64,000 bases of DNA from the NCBI RefSeq assembly GCF_014203735.1, contig NZ_JACHJQ010000009.1, positions 352,610-416,609 of the forward strand, given 5' to 3'. This document shows positions 32,484 through 41,279 of the stretch, one piece after another. Position numbers and translations under genes: made by a program. The notes under the pieces were generated by a model. The model did no database searches. It saw only the letters and a list, made by a program, of their open reading frames with translations, and had not been told where the DNA came from. Each line of letters opens with the position of its first letter. Position 1 is the first letter of the stretch. The stretch is from Actinophytocola algeriensis (GTDB taxonomy: Bacteria > Actinomycetota > Actinomycetes > Mycobacteriales > Pseudonocardiaceae).

Positions 32484-33221
32484 TTGAAAGCCGATCCCGC
32501 CGTGCAGCGCAGGCTGCTCGAGCTGGCCGATGTCGACGCCGAGCTCGCCAGGGTCGACCACCGGCGCAGGACCCTGCCCGAGCTCGCGGAGATCGCCGAG
32601 GCGGAGAAGGTCGTGCAGGCGCGCAAGGACGCGAAGGTCGCGAACGAGACCGCGCTCGGCGACCTGGACCGCGAGGTGAAGCGGCAGGAGAAGGAGATCG
32701 ACGCGGTGCGGGCCCGTGAGGACCGCGACCGCGCGCTGCTGGCGGGCGGCACCGTGAACCCCAAGCAGATGACCGATCTCGAGCACGAGCTGACCACGCT
32801 GGAGCGCAGGCAGGCCACCCTCGAGGACGAGCTGCTCGAACTGATGGAGCGGCGCGAGGCGGTCGAGGGCGACGGGCAGCACGCCGGGGTCGAGCTGGCA
32901 AAGGCCGAGGAGGCGCTGGCGGACGCGGCGAACCGGCGCGACCACGCCCTCGCCGATCTGGAGACCGCGTGGGTGCGCCGCACCGACGACCGGGAGAAGC
33001 TGGTGCCGCAGTTCCCGGAGCCGTTGCTCGGCCTGTACGAGCAGGTGCGCAAGAACAAGGGGATCGGTGCGGCGCTGCTGCGGGCGCGGCGGTGCGGCGC
33101 GTGCCGGATCGAGCTGGACCGCAGCGCCATCTCCCGCATCTCGGGCACCGCGGCCGACGAGGTCGTGACCTGTGACGAGTGCGGCGCGATCATGGTCCGC
33201 ACCGCGGAAAGCGGCCTGTGA
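32484..33221 (+). CDS. Coiled-coil zinc-ribbon protein
   Basis: 245-aa protein. Residues ~10-190 form a long antiparallel coiled coil rich in Glu, Arg and Leu (ELTTLERRQATLEDELLELM). The end is a four-Cys zinc ribbon (CGACRIELDR ... VTCDECGAIMVR). This matches the actinobacterial CT398-like family usually encoded between nif3 and the RNase H/phosphatase gene. The start is a TTG, supported by GGAGG 8 nt upstream (32471-32475). Role unknown, possibly RNA or protein scaffolding. Confidence 0.9.
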   Translation: MKADPAVQRRLLELADVDAELARVDHRRRTLPELAEIAEAEKVVQARKDAKVANETALGDLDREVKRQEKEIDAVRAREDRDRALLAGGTVNPKQMTDLEHELTTLERRQATLEDELLELMERREAVEGDGQHAGVELAKAEEALADAANRRDHALADLETAWVRRTDDREKLVPQFPEPLLGLYEQVRKNKGIGAALLRARRCGACRIELDRSAISRISGTAADEVVTCDECGAIMVRTAESGL

Positions 33222-33228
33222 GGGTCAT

Positions 33229-34293
33229 GTGGACGTCGTAGTCGAGGCCGACGGCGGCTCGCGCGGCAACCCCGGCCCTGCCGGTTACGGCGCGGTCGTG
33301 TTCGACGCGGCCGGGGTCGTGCTGGCCGAACGGGCCGAGAGCATCGGGATCGCGACCAACAACGTCGCCGAGTACCAGGGCCTCATCGCCGGTCTCACGG
33401 CGGCACGGGAGCTGGGCGCCACCGACGTCGCGGTCCGCATGGACTCGAAGCTGGTCGTCGAGCAGATGTCCGGCCGCTGGCAGGTCAAGCACCCGGCGAT
33501 GAAACCGCTGGCCGCGGCCGCGCACGAGGTGGCGGCGGCGTTCGACTCGGTGAGCTACACGTGGATCCCGCGCGCCAAGAACGCGCACGCGGACCGGCTC
33601 GCGAACGAGGCGATGGACGGCACCCCGTCCCGCTCCGAGCAGCCGGCTCCGGTGGACATGACGGCCCCGGCCCGGTGGACCGGCGCGACCGGCACACCGA
33701 CGAGGTTCCTGCTGCTGCGGCACGGGCAGACAGAACTGTCGGGGGAGCGGCGCTACTCGGGCCGCGGCGACGTGGAGCTGACCAGGGTGGGGCAGCAGCA
33801 GGCCAAGGCCGCGGCCGCCCGCCTGTCAGGCATGGACTTCACGGCGGTGGTGTCGTCCCCGCTGGCGAGGGCCAGGCAGACGGCCGCGGCGATCACCGAC
33901 CACGTGACGGTCCACGACGGCCTGATCGAGACCGACTTCGGCGACTGGGAACGGCTCACGTTCGCCGAGGCCGCCGCCCGCGACCCCGAGCTGCACGGCC
34001 GCTGGATCCGCGACCCGGGCGTGGCCGCGCCGAACGGGGAGAGCTTCGACGCCGTGCTCACCCGCGTGCGGGCAACCCGCGACGAACTGCTCCAGCGGTA
34101 CGCGGGGGAGACGATCGTGGTGGTCAGCCACGTCACCCCGATCAAGTCGCTGCTGCGGCTGGGGCTGGACACGGGTCCGTCGCTGCTGTTCCGCCTGCAC
34201 CTGGACCTGGCGTCGCTTTCGGTTGTGGAGTGGTATCCGGACGGTAACGCTTCGGTACGCCTGGTGAACGACACCTCCCACCTGACCGTGTGA
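33229..34293 (+). CDS. Bifunctional RNase H / acid phosphatase (CobC-type)
   Basis: 354-aa fusion. The N-terminal ~130 residues are type-I RNase H (EADGGSRGNPGPAGYG; NNVAEYQGLIAGL; DSKLVVEQ) and degrade RNA in RNA-DNA hybrids. The C-terminal ~200 residues are a histidine phosphatase (LLLRHGQTELSG, with catalytic His; VVSHVTP near the end) of the alpha-ribazole phosphatase type used in cobalamin synthesis. This two-domain architecture is known in mycobacteria. GTG 33229 is preferred because GTGAGGG precedes it. rnpB follows ~54 nt later. Confidence 0.9.
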   Translation: MDVVVEADGGSRGNPGPAGYGAVVFDAAGVVLAERAESIGIATNNVAEYQGLIAGLTAARELGATDVAVRMDSKLVVEQMSGRWQVKHPAMKPLAAAAHEVAAAFDSVSYTWIPRAKNAHADRLANEAMDGTPSRSEQPAPVDMTAPARWTGATGTPTRFLLLRHGQTELSGERRYSGRGDVELTRVGQQQAKAAAARLSGMDFTAVVSSPLARARQTAAAITDHVTVHDGLIETDFGDWERLTFAEAAARDPELHGRWIRDPGVAAPNGESFDAVLTRVRATRDELLQRYAGETIVVVSHVTPIKSLLRLGLDTGPSLLFRLHLDLASLSVVEWYPDGNASVRLVNDTSHLTV

Positions 34294-34346
34294 CAGGTGC
34301 CGGACCACCGGCAGCCATGATCCACTTCGGCGTTACCCTGGTGGAC

Positions 34347-34767
34347 GCGGACGAGTCGGCAGGGCGGTCGCGGCGGGTGAGAACTCGTCGAGGAAAGTCC
34401 GGACTCCGAAGGGCAGGGTGGTTGCTAACGGCAACCCGGGGCGACCCGCGGGACAGTGCCACAGAAAGCAAACCGCCTGACAGCTCCGTTGGTGCCTCCG
34501 GCACCGGCGGGCGCGGCCAGGTAAGGGTGAAACGGTGGTGTAAGAGACCACCAGCACCCCGGGTGACCGGGGTGGCTAGGTAAACCCCACCCGGAGCAAG
34601 GTCAAGAGGGAGTCCTCCGGGACTCCTGCGCAGGCGATCGAGGGCTGCCCGCCCGAGCCTGCGGGTAGGCCGCTAGAGCCTGCCGGCGACGGCAGGCCCA
34701 GATGGATGACCGCCCCCCGGCCGCGAGGCCGGGGACAGGATCCGGCTTACATGCCGGCTCGTCCGCC
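34347..34767 (+). ncRNA. rnpB: RNase P RNA, actinobacterial type A
   Basis: Catalytic RNA that trims the 5' ends of tRNA precursors. Conserved P4-side blocks are present: GAGGAAAGTCCGGACTC near the 5' end, CCACAGAAAGCAAACCGCC, GGTAAGGGTGAAACGG, and the 3' ACAGGATCCGGCTTACA. The ends pair as helix P1: GGACGAG (34349-34355) with CTCGTCC (34758-34764). The exact termini are approximate to a few bases. It lies on the same strand as, and just after, the RNase H/phosphatase gene. Confidence 0.95.
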
Positions 34768-34777
34768 CAAGGAAGTG

Positions 34778-34803
34778 GCCGCAGCACTGTGTGTGCGGCT
34801 TTT
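34778..34803 (+). terminator. Rho-independent terminator of rnpB
   Basis: GCCGCA (34778-34783) pairs with TGCGGC (34794-34799), followed by TTTT, 11 nt beyond the RNase P RNA end. Confidence 0.85.
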
Positions 34804-34955
34804 GGATCACGATCGATCGCCTCGGCGAAGGATGGCCGATTGTGCATGAGTGACACATGTTGCGCCGAACGGGGCAATGCGCAAGGCGGTGTGGCGAACA
34901 CGCCTCTGCCAGTTCCGCTAGGCCGAACGAGTTAACGCCGGCTGGTGGCAGCGGG

Positions 34956-34983
34956 TTGACCAGACCCGTCCCGCACCTACAGT
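34956..34983 (+). promoter_or_regulatory. Housekeeping-type promoter of the T4SS-like operon
   Basis: TTGACC (34956-34961) and TACAGT (34978-34983) are separated by 16 bp, close to the sigma-70-type consensus. Transcription would start near 34990, giving a ~250-nt untranslated leader before ATG 35240. The 150 bases between the rnpB terminator and this promoter hold nothing I recognise. Confidence 0.65.
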
Positions 34984-35239
34984 TATGGGTCTCCGCCGCA
35001 GGCGGGTGAAGATCCGCGCAGATTGGTCCGGATGAGTGGTCGATGCGACTTACCGGCCATTTGAGCCGCATCATGTGTGTGGTCAGATGGCACGTCCGAA
35101 GGCGCCGAGGAGAATGCGAGTGCACCAGATGTGGATCTACGGAGCGCGGCCCCGCCACTACACATCGTGATCCGGGCGTGCTCTACTCGACTTCGAACGC
35201 ACAACAGCGGCCCGCTCCGCGCATACGGGAGTTAAGAAC
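34984..35239 (+). other. Long structured leader of the T4SS-like operon
   Basis: This unusually long 5' leader contains several possible stems: CCGCC-GCA-GGCGG near its start, ATCCG ... CGGAT, and a long-range helix of 35140-35151 with 35209-35219 (CGGAGCG(C)GGCC with GGCCCGCTCCG, one bulge). A short frame starting at ATG 35114 or GTG 35120 and ending at TGA 35168-35170 (16-18 codons, VHQMWIYGARPRHYTS from the GTG) has GAGGAG upstream and could be a leader peptide. I do not recognise a known riboswitch; the 3' signature of the c-di-AMP riboswitch is absent. Confidence 0.45.
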
Positions 35240-35512
35240 ATGATCGCCATGACCACCCTCGAGTTTGCCCAGGAAACCGGTGGTTTGGGCACGAACAACG
35301 TCCGCGACTGGATCCTCAACAACATCATCCCGTTGCTGCTGCTCGTGGTGGCCATCCTGCTCCTGTGGCTCGGTGGCGGGAAAGGTGACAACGCGGGCGT
35401 CATGCGCCGCCTGGGCGGAGTGATCGTCGCGCTGGCCATCATCGGGTTGGCGGTGACCACGGACGCAGGCAAGAACATCGGCACGTGGATCGCCGGCCTC
35501 TTCACGGGCTGA
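35240..35512 (+). CDS. Small two-helix membrane protein, VirB2/TrbC-like
   Basis: 90-aa protein opening the T4SS-like operon. Two hydrophobic helices lie at residues ~30-48 (IIPLLLLVVAILLLWLGGG) and ~60-76 (GGVIVALAIIGLAVTT), joined by a short basic loop (VMRRLGG). Size and topology resemble pilin-like VirB2/TrbC subunits, and position before a VirB4-like ATPase supports this, but sequence similarity was not tested. GGGAG precedes ATG 35240; ATG 35249 is possible. Confidence 0.7.
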   Translation: MIAMTTLEFAQETGGLGTNNVRDWILNNIIPLLLLVVAILLLWLGGGKGDNAGVMRRLGGVIVALAIIGLAVTTDAGKNIGTWIAGLFTG

Positions 35513-35525
35513 GCAGAGGGCACCA

Positions 35526-36098
35526 GTGCGTATACGTACCGACGACGAGGTTTACCGCGTCGACGCCGTTTGGCTCGGGCCCCCGCGGGCGACGATGCCG
35601 TGGCGGGCCCGCTACGTGGCGTGGGGCGTCGGGGTCTTCGTCTTCCTCATCGTGCTCACCGTCGAACGCCGTCTCGGCATCGACCTGTTCTGGTCGATCG
35701 CGTGGGGCATCGTCGTCACGATCCTCCTGACCAGGATGATCACGTCGAAGATCAGCCACGAACGGCCGCTGTCCGCGGTGTCGGCGATGTGGCTGCGTGA
35801 ACTCACCGCCCCGCGTGAGGCAACCGCGGGAGAGGGTGGCGCCGTCAGCGCTACGAGGGTACGGGTGAGCACGGTCCGGCCGACGAAGCAGGCGAAGCAG
35901 ACCCGGCCGAAGCAGCGGAAGCAGCAGGAGCAGCGGCAGCAGCGGCAGAAGTCCAAGGCCGAACGGAACCGGGCGCGGGCAGAGCGGGCCAGGGCCAAGT
36001 CCCGGCAGCGGAACCAGCAGCGGAACCGGCCCGGGAGGCAGGAGACCAAACGCGGGAGGGGTGGCGGTGTTCGCACGCCGAGGCAAGCGCGCTCCTGA
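35526..36098 (+). CDS. Membrane protein with long basic tail (VirB3/PrgI-like position)
   Basis: 190-aa protein. Two adjacent membrane helices (YVAWGVGVFVFLIVLTV and LFWSIAWGIVVTILLTRMIT, residues ~30-70) are followed by a ~120-residue, extremely Arg/Lys/Gln-rich cytoplasmic tail (KQRKQQEQRQQRQKSKAERN). The place between a VirB2-like protein and the VirB4-like ATPase matches VirB3/PrgI-type subunits, which also have two N-terminal helices. The basic tail could bind nucleic acid, acidic protein or lipid head groups. Its 3' end overlaps the next gene by ~38 nt. Confidence 0.7.
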   Translation: MRIRTDDEVYRVDAVWLGPPRATMPWRARYVAWGVGVFVFLIVLTVERRLGIDLFWSIAWGIVVTILLTRMITSKISHERPLSAVSAMWLRELTAPREATAGEGGAVSATRVRVSTVRPTKQAKQTRPKQRKQQEQRQQRQKSKAERNRARAERARAKSRQRNQQRNRPGRQETKRGRGGGVRTPRQARS

Positions 36099-39000
36099 AG
36101 CGCACGCTCCGTTCCCGCCGGCAACCCAACACGCCGGCACCACGGGCATTCCCCCGGCCCCGCGCCAACAACAGCAACGCAGGCAACAACCACAGCTCGA
36201 CCGGGGCAGGCACGCGGCTCCGGAGCACGACCTGCCCGACCCGGCGAGACGGGTGAGACAGCCGGCGCAGTACCGACCCGCCGCCGACAACAAGCGCAAC
36301 CGTCGTCTCCCAGGGGAGCAGTCCATTCCTAGCTACACCCCGTCGATCGCCGCGAGGAGCATCGACGGTCACCTGTTGCGCAACGGCACCGACGTGTTCG
36401 CGTGGTACCGGCTCGCGCCCCAGCGCTGGTCGTTCCGCTCGGACTCGCAGCGCCAGGACCTGATCGCGGCCATCGCGGGCCAGTACGCCGAGCTGCACGG
36501 CCGGTGGATGCACCTGCGCGTCACGACCCGGCCGTACCCGATCCGCATGTGGGCCGAGGCGCACGTGCACAACGCGGTCAACCGCCTGCCCGACGCGCCC
36601 GGCGCGCTGTCCTTCGACGACTACCTGATCGGTGAGCAGCAGCAGCTGCTGGGCCGGTCGATGGCGGAGAAGGAGGTGTACCTGGGGGTCCAGGTGCAGA
36701 CCCGCAACATGGTGGACCGCGCCGTCGAGCGCGCCGCGCCGCTGCTGCGCAAGATCTTCCCGGCCGCGGTGGACGCCGAGCTGCTCGCGATCGACTCCGA
36801 GGTGGAGCACCTGGACCAGGTCATCGGCTCCGCAGGGCTCGAGGGCAGGCCGGTGACGGCCGAGGAGATGTCCTGGCTGATGCACCGGTCGTGCTCGCTG
36901 GGTCTGCCCGCGCCCCGCAACCTGCCCGCGGTGCCGGGCGCGGCGTGGGAGCCGGAGGACCTGGCGTCGTTCACCGACGCCGCGGACTTCCACCAGGAGC
37001 CGTACTCGCCGACCGTCACCGTGCGCGGCCGCACCGGCTCGAACGCCGGCATGACACGGCACGTCGCCGTCCTGACCGTCGGGCAGATGCACGGGCTGCA
37101 GATCCCGGAGATCGACGACCCGTGGGTGCAGCACTCCGACCGCCTCGCCGCCTCGGTGGAGTGGTCCGCCCGCATCTACGTGCGGCGCCCGGAAGAGGTG
37201 TCGGGTGAGCTGCAGCGGCAGATGAACAAGGTCCGCTCGCAGGTCCGGCACTACACCGACGAACACGAGCTGGAACCACCGCAGTCGCTGGCCAGGCAGG
37301 CGTCGCGGGTGCTGGAGATCGACGACGAGATGACGTCGGGCTTCACCGCGCTCGCCACCCGCGTGCGGTCGTGGTGGCGGCTCGCGGTGTCCGGCCCGAC
37401 CGAGCGGGACGCGCTGCGGCTCGCGCAGCAGGTGCTGGAGCTGTACAAGCCGAAGGTCGCGATCGAGCACCCGGAGGCGCAGTACGCGCTGGCCCGCGAG
37501 TTCATCCCCGGCGAGTCCCTCGCGTCGTCCGCGTACATGCGGCGCGGCTCGGTGGTGTGGGCCGCGGCGTCCGTGCCGACGGCGACCGCCGAGGTGGGCG
37601 ACCGGCGGGGCATCCTCCTCGGCGAGACGTGCACGGCGACCCGGCGCCCGGTGGCGTGGGACCCGTGGATGGCGCAGGAGATCCGCGACGGGTCCGGTCT
37701 GACCGCGATGGTCGCCGGGCTCGGTGGCGGCAAGTCGTTCCTCGGTGGCGGCGTCGTCTACAAGACGCTGCGCGCCGGGGCGCACTGGACGATCCTGGAC
37801 CCGTCCGGTCCGTTGACGAAGCTGTGCGACCTGCCGGAGCTGCGGCCCTACGCGCGGCCGATCAACCTGCTGAACGCGCAGCCGGGCATCCTCAACCCGT
37901 ACCGGGTGGTGGCGGAGCCGCAGTACGAGCACTTCGTCGAGGAGGACGACCCGGAGCGGGCGTGGCGCCGGGAGAAGGCACTCGCCGCCGCGACCCGCCG
38001 CCGGCTCGCGCTGGACGTGCTGACCGGCCTCCTGCCCTACGACATCGCACGCATGCCGCAGACCAGGATCGTGCTGCTGCGCGCGGTCCGCATGGTCGGC
38101 GGCCGCGCGGACGCCGACCCGAGCCTGGTGTTCGAGGCGCTGCGCCGCGACGCGTCGGAGCACCACGAGCACGCGGTGGTGGTGGCGGACTTCCTGGACG
38201 AGATGCGGGAGCGGATGTCGCTGCTCATCCCGGAGAAGGACGCCGACCCGTACCTCGAACAGCGCGACGACCGCCTGACCGTCATGACGATGGCGGGCCT
38301 GACGCTGCCGAAGGACGGCGTGGGCCGCGAACACTGGACCGACGCCGAGTCGCTCGGTGTCGAGATGCTGAACCTGGCGGCGTGGCTGACGCAGCGGTCG
38401 ATCTACGAGCGGCCGAAGGACACCCGCAAGGGCGTGTGGATCGACGAGGCGTTCTTCCTGTCCGAGGTGCCGACCGGTCGCGTCCTGATGAACCGGTTCG
38501 CCCGTGACTCCCGCAAGTGGAACGTCCGTGTGCTGCTGTCGTCCCAGATCCCGGCCGACTTCCTCCGCATCCAGGGCTTCGTGGCGCTGCTGGACTCGGT
38601 GTTCGTCGGCAGGCTCGACGACGACCAGGCACAGGAGGACGCGCTCCGCCTGCTGAAGGTGCCGATGGGTGCCGGGTACGAACAGGTGGTGGCCTCCCTG
38701 GGCCGCCGCCCTGGCGGCCACCGCGACGCGGTCCGCGACACCGCGCCCCGCCAGTTCATCTTCGCCGACGGCGCCGGTGGTGTGGAACGCATCCGCATCG
38801 ACCTGTCCGGCCCGCACCTGGACCACCTGCGCGCGGTCATGGACACCACCCCGGACGCCATGCGCGACGCGACCCCCGGCGCGGTCCTGCCGCCCGAGTC
38901 GCACGCCCCGGAGATCCCGTCGGACGACGACGACCAGGAACCCCCGCGCGACGGCACGGTCGACGACGAGAGCCGTTACTCCGACGACGAGTTCGAACTC

Positions 39001-39126
39001 GAGGCGGAGTTCGAACTGGGCCTGACCGACGACGACCCGAACACGGACGTGGATCCGGCAGGTCCCCCGGACGGCTCCGGCAACGGAAAGAAGGCAGGTA
39101 AACGCGGTCGGGTAGACGCGGCATGA
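36061..39126 (+). CDS. VirB4-like secretion/conjugation ATPase
   Basis: 1021-aa AAA+ motor. A basic, Gln/Pro-rich N-terminus (~90 residues) is followed by a VirB4-like N-domain (SYTPSIAARSIDGHLLRNG). The motor has Walker A GLGGGKSF (~554-561) and Walker B GVWIDEAFFL (~792), with a late Arg/Gln region SSQIPADFLRIQGF (~825) typical of VirB4/TraC. The C-terminus is acidic and disordered. It would energise assembly or substrate movement at the membrane. GTG 36061 is annotated; GTG 36067 has better ribosome-binding-site spacing. Its stop overlaps the ATG of a 25-codon micro-ORF. Confidence 0.88.
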   Translation: MAVFARRGKRAPEAHAPFPPATQHAGTTGIPPAPRQQQQRRQQPQLDRGRHAAPEHDLPDPARRVRQPAQYRPAADNKRNRRLPGEQSIPSYTPSIAARSIDGHLLRNGTDVFAWYRLAPQRWSFRSDSQRQDLIAAIAGQYAELHGRWMHLRVTTRPYPIRMWAEAHVHNAVNRLPDAPGALSFDDYLIGEQQQLLGRSMAEKEVYLGVQVQTRNMVDRAVERAAPLLRKIFPAAVDAELLAIDSEVEHLDQVIGSAGLEGRPVTAEEMSWLMHRSCSLGLPAPRNLPAVPGAAWEPEDLASFTDAADFHQEPYSPTVTVRGRTGSNAGMTRHVAVLTVGQMHGLQIPEIDDPWVQHSDRLAASVEWSARIYVRRPEEVSGELQRQMNKVRSQVRHYTDEHELEPPQSLARQASRVLEIDDEMTSGFTALATRVRSWWRLAVSGPTERDALRLAQQVLELYKPKVAIEHPEAQYALAREFIPGESLASSAYMRRGSVVWAAASVPTATAEVGDRRGILLGETCTATRRPVAWDPWMAQEIRDGSGLTAMVAGLGGGKSFLGGGVVYKTLRAGAHWTILDPSGPLTKLCDLPELRPYARPINLLNAQPGILNPYRVVAEPQYEHFVEEDDPERAWRREKALAAATRRRLALDVLTGLLPYDIARMPQTRIVLLRAVRMVGGRADADPSLVFEALRRDASEHHEHAVVVADFLDEMRERMSLLIPEKDADPYLEQRDDRLTVMTMAGLTLPKDGVGREHWTDAESLGVEMLNLAAWLTQRSIYERPKDTRKGVWIDEAFFLSEVPTGRVLMNRFARDSRKWNVRVLLSSQIPADFLRIQGFVALLDSVFVGRLDDDQAQEDALRLLKVPMGAGYEQVVASLGRRPGGHRDAVRDTAPRQFIFADGAGGVERIRIDLSGPHLDHLRAVMDTTPDAMRDATPGAVLPPESHAPEIPSDDDDQEPPRDGTVDDESRYSDDEFELEAEFELGLTDDDPNTDVDPAGPPDGSGNGKKAGKRGRVDAA

Positions 39127-39200
39127 CCGAAGGCGACAAACCCGTGAGCATTCACCCACCCCGGGGCTCGGCCGGGGCCGGCGAAGGCGGCGCAGCATGA
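39123..39200 (+). CDS. 25-codon micro-ORF coupled on both sides
   Basis: ATG 39123 overlaps the TGA of the VirB4-like gene (ATGA, 39123-39126), and its own TGA (39198-39200) overlaps the ATG of the next gene (ATGA, 39197-39200). The product begins MTEGDKPVSIHPPRGSAGAG and is hydrophilic and Gly/Ala/Pro-rich. The two exact ATGA junctions suggest that it relays ribosomes from the ATPase gene to the membrane protein gene. A functional peptide is possible but unproven. Confidence 0.5.
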   Translation: MTEGDKPVSIHPPRGSAGAGEGGAA

Positions 39201-41278
39201 TCACTTCCCTGGCGGTGATCGCCGCCGTGCTGTTCTTCACGGCGCGGCGGCGAAAAAAACGCGGCACAACGAACCCGGCCAGGCGTAGGGGCCGGGTTAC
39301 TTCACTCGCCCTGGTAGCGGCGATCGTCGGGATGCAGGCGATCTTCGGCTCGCCCGCGATGGCGCAGCAGCAGGACACGAGCTGCGCCCCGTTCCCGGAA
39401 CGCCCTGGCGCGGGCATGGTCGGGGCCGTGGACCCTCCGCAGGGCAACGGCCTGCGCGGGGGCCCGGACAGCGGTGTCCCGTACACCGACGACAAGTTCC
39501 CGAACAGCCCGTACCGCGACCACGGCTACGCGGGGACGGTCTGGCACGTCTACGACCCGAACTGCAACCAGCCGATCTCGATCACCGATCCCAGCATCAC
39601 GATCGACACCTGGCTGGGCAACGAGCTGTTCAACCTCGGCAAGAACATCGTCGGGGCCACCAACTCGCTGCACTACACGCTGTACCAAGGTGGCGTGCTC
39701 GGCGGCCTCAATCAGCAGATCGGGGCTGCGGCCAACGCGATCTTCGACAACATCTACACGCAGCTGTTCAGCGTGTTCATGCTGATCCTGGCTGTGATGA
39801 TGTTCCGCCAGATCTGGCGCGGAGACCTCGCTGCCGTGAGCAAGAAGGGATTGTTCGCGCTGGGCGGGATGTGGCTCGCCGCCTCGACCCTCGTCCTCGT
39901 CAACAACTACGACGCGATCGACAAGGTCATCGTCGACACGACGACAGGGATCCAGAACGGCTTCGAGGATCCGGACCGGGACGACGTGCGTCAGCACATC
40001 CTGCCGAACGAGCTGCACACGCGCGTGGTGTACGAGAACTGGTTGCGGGGTGAGTTCGGTCAGCCCGACGATCCCAAGGCACTCGAGTTCGGCAGGCCGT
40101 TGCTGGCGGCCCAGGCCTGGACCCGTGACGACCTCGTTTCCGGGGGCGATGCCAACGACCAGGCCGAGGCAGCGAAGCGGGCCGAGTACCAGCGGATCTA
40201 CAACGAGCTGGGTTCGGCACAGGGCTACTTCGACGGCAGCGAGGGCAGTCGCACGGGATCGGGGTTCCTGGCGTTCTTCCAGTCGCTGGTCTACTCGCTG
40301 TTCCAGTTCCTGGCGAAACTCGCCGTGCTCCTCGCGCAACTCCTCTTGAGGATCTTCACCCTCGCCGCGCCGGTGATCGGCTTGGTGGCGCTCGTCCACC
40401 ACGACATCCTCCGCAAGGTCGGGCGGGCGGTCGGCGCGGTCGTGCTGAACGTGCTGATCCTGGCCATGCTGGCCGGTATCCACTTCAAGTTCCTGCAGCT
40501 GATCTTCGGACCGGACGTCGAGCTGTCGATGCTGGTGCAGATGTTGCTCGCGGGCATCGTGACGCTCGTGTTCCTGCTGGTCGGCCGGCCGATGAAGCGG
40601 ATGTGGCAGATGGTGGAGCTGTCCGTCGGCGCGGTCGGGGCCTCCGTGCCCACCGCGAGCCGGGGCGGGCTGTTCTCCCGGTTCCGCCGCGGCAAGGGTG
40701 CGGACGAGCGCGGTCCGCAGGACGAGTTCTGGGACAACCTGCGCGACGAGGAGCTGGCGGGCGACACCCTCGCCACCACCTCGCGCGGCGGGCACAGTGG
40801 TCGCAGGCCGCGGCCGGAGGCGACGGGGCCGGTCATGGCGACCGCCGAGCGGCTCGACACGCGGCGGCAGCCGATCGGGCAGAGCGCGCTCGGGTTGCCG
40901 CCCGCACGGGGTGACGGCGAGGCCGTGCTCATGCCGGGCGGGCCGGGTGGGCGCAACGACCCCGCCGGTGCGCTGCCGCCGCGCCGCAGCCGGGTCGTCG
41001 ACACGAACCCCGTGTACGACCGGGACTGGGGCGAGGACGCGATGGTCGTCCCGTCGCAGGTCGGCAGCCAGCGCAACGAGGGCCGGTTCGACGCGGCGCC
41101 GATCGCGGCGCCGCGCGGCACCCCGCGGCCGGCGGACGTCGAGATGGTCGCCGGGCGTCCGGTGCACGTCGTGTACCGGCCGTCGCGGGGGCTCGAGGTC
41201 CGGGAGCCCGCACCGCGGCCACCACGGCGGATGCCGTTGCGGGACGGGCCGCGCGAGACCGACGCGGTGGTGAGGTGA
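39197..41278 (+). CDS. Polytopic membrane protein, VirB6/TrbL-like
   Basis: 693-aa protein. Two N-terminal hydrophobic stretches (~3-17 and ~35-50, then ASPAMAQ-like cleavage region) lead into an extracytoplasmic loop. Further helices lie at ~190-210, ~215-235, ~355-400, ~410-430 and ~445-465 (LLAGIVTLVFLLVG). The last ~220 residues are an Arg/Pro/Gly-rich, probably cytoplasmic and disordered tail. This is the expected build of the VirB6/TrbL channel component. It starts in a four-base overlap with the micro-ORF and is followed 1 nt later by the next gene. Confidence 0.8.
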   Translation: MITSLAVIAAVLFFTARRRKKRGTTNPARRRGRVTSLALVAAIVGMQAIFGSPAMAQQQDTSCAPFPERPGAGMVGAVDPPQGNGLRGGPDSGVPYTDDKFPNSPYRDHGYAGTVWHVYDPNCNQPISITDPSITIDTWLGNELFNLGKNIVGATNSLHYTLYQGGVLGGLNQQIGAAANAIFDNIYTQLFSVFMLILAVMMFRQIWRGDLAAVSKKGLFALGGMWLAASTLVLVNNYDAIDKVIVDTTTGIQNGFEDPDRDDVRQHILPNELHTRVVYENWLRGEFGQPDDPKALEFGRPLLAAQAWTRDDLVSGGDANDQAEAAKRAEYQRIYNELGSAQGYFDGSEGSRTGSGFLAFFQSLVYSLFQFLAKLAVLLAQLLLRIFTLAAPVIGLVALVHHDILRKVGRAVGAVVLNVLILAMLAGIHFKFLQLIFGPDVELSMLVQMLLAGIVTLVFLLVGRPMKRMWQMVELSVGAVGASVPTASRGGLFSRFRRGKGADERGPQDEFWDNLRDEELAGDTLATTSRGGHSGRRPRPEATGPVMATAERLDTRRQPIGQSALGLPPARGDGEAVLMPGGPGGRNDPAGALPPRRSRVVDTNPVYDRDWGEDAMVVPSQVGSQRNEGRFDAAPIAAPRGTPRPADVEMVAGRPVHVVYRPSRGLEVREPAPRPPRRMPLRDGPRETDAVVR

Positions 41279-41279
41279 C

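Noticed and set aside
34984..35239. c-di-AMP (ydaO-type) riboswitch before the T4SS/NlpC operon
   Set aside because: The genomic context is right for one, but I do not find the conserved 3' segment (CCGAACCCG...CAGCT...CCTCG) or the GGGTGAATC-type block.
35851..39495. A 1214-codon minus-strand open frame across the VirB4-like gene
   Set aside because: Same reason: it is antisense to an ATPase with clear Walker motifs, and no domain is visible in it.
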